From an uncultured Clostridia bacterium (GTDB lineage Bacteria > Bacillota > Clostridia > TANB77 > CAG-508): 57,337 nt of DNA. Location: NCBI GenBank assembly GCA_947631745.1, contig CANRMM010000042.1, positions 1 to 57,337 of the forward strand, written 5' to 3'. Each line of letters starts with the position of its first letter. Within the stretch, counting starts at the first letter, position 1. Below the pieces are notes generated by a model. That model made no database searches and had not been told where the DNA came from. It worked only from the letters and a program-made list of their open reading frames with translations. Position numbers and translations under genes: made by a program. Shown one piece after another: positions 57,062 through 57,337 of the stretch.

Positions 57062-57337
57062 TTAGATTACAAATTTTCTAATTAATGTAATTCCTCCACC
57101 TAAAATAGCTAGTACTGCCATTGTTAATGCAATGTATGTACCTGTTACACTACCTGTTACAATTGAAAGAACTACTGATGCATCATCAATATCATCTTCT
57201 TTTGGTTTATTATTGTCTGGTGTTGAGTCAATATCGTCTGTATCATCGTGGTCATTATAGTCTTTGCTTATCTCTGCTACGTTTGTTTTTAGTCCTAAAT
57301 TGTTATGTCCATTTATCCATCTGAATGTAATCTCTAT
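57062..57337 (-). CDS. C-terminal fragment of a secreted/surface protein (5' end outside window)
   Basis: ...TFRWINGHNNLGLKTNVAEISKDYNDHDDTDDIDSTPDNNKPKEDDIDDASVVLSIVTGSVTGTYIALTMAVLAILGGGITLIRKFVI*; C-terminal TM anchor. Confidence 0.65.
   Translation of the reverse strand: MEITFRWINGHNNLGLKTNVAEISKDYNDHDDTDDIDSTPDNNKPKEDDIDDASVVLSIVTGSVTGTYIALTMAVLAILGGGITLIRKFVI

Noticed and set aside
1-57337. tRNA, rRNA, CRISPR arrays, IS transposases, conjugation/relaxase genes
   Set aside because: None recognised by eye; absence not proven without tRNAscan/HMM searches.

Overview
AT-rich, Firmicutes/Clostridia-type chromosomal window with almost all genes on the minus strand. It carries the fusA(partial)-rpsG-rpsL end of a str operon, trmFO, an SNF2 helicase, topA, and a dcw/spore-envelope cluster (mraZ-rsmH-ftsL-like-PBP-murE-mraY-ftsW/spoVE-murG). 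Upstream of these lie a fic module, sortase, ksgA, a second PASTA PBP, a cyclic-glucan-synthase-like gene, cwlD-like, and a pseudo-receiver-GGDEF gene. The main finding is that the dcw-cluster PBP (SpoVD-like) is split in two. Its 5' part (34960-36846) runs to ...PTGEGGHH and its 3' part (tail of transpeptidase domain plus one PASTA, 16743-~17042) resumes at ...HQGGGVAAPIASQVLGEVLPYLEI. The two halves are separated by a ~17.95-kb element. The element encodes three full-length large serine recombinases, two related-looking small ORFs in front of them, a Ni/Co ECF transporter, a P1B-type ATPase and surface proteins. The two junctions share a 13-bp imperfect core (CACCTCCTTGGTG / CACCTTCATGGTG, 11/13), and joining them restores the PBP reading frame exactly. 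This has the architecture of a skin-like, possibly developmentally excised, intervening element in a spoVD-type gene. Other notable signals are three 10-bp-spaced MraZ boxes, a ~22-bp-phased motif array between mraZ and rsmH, a one-base frameshift in an ~8.2-kb glucan-synthase-like gene, and a three-codon mini-ORF with a perfect Shine-Dalgarno ahead of one recombinase operon. All homology calls come from reading the translations; no database search was run.
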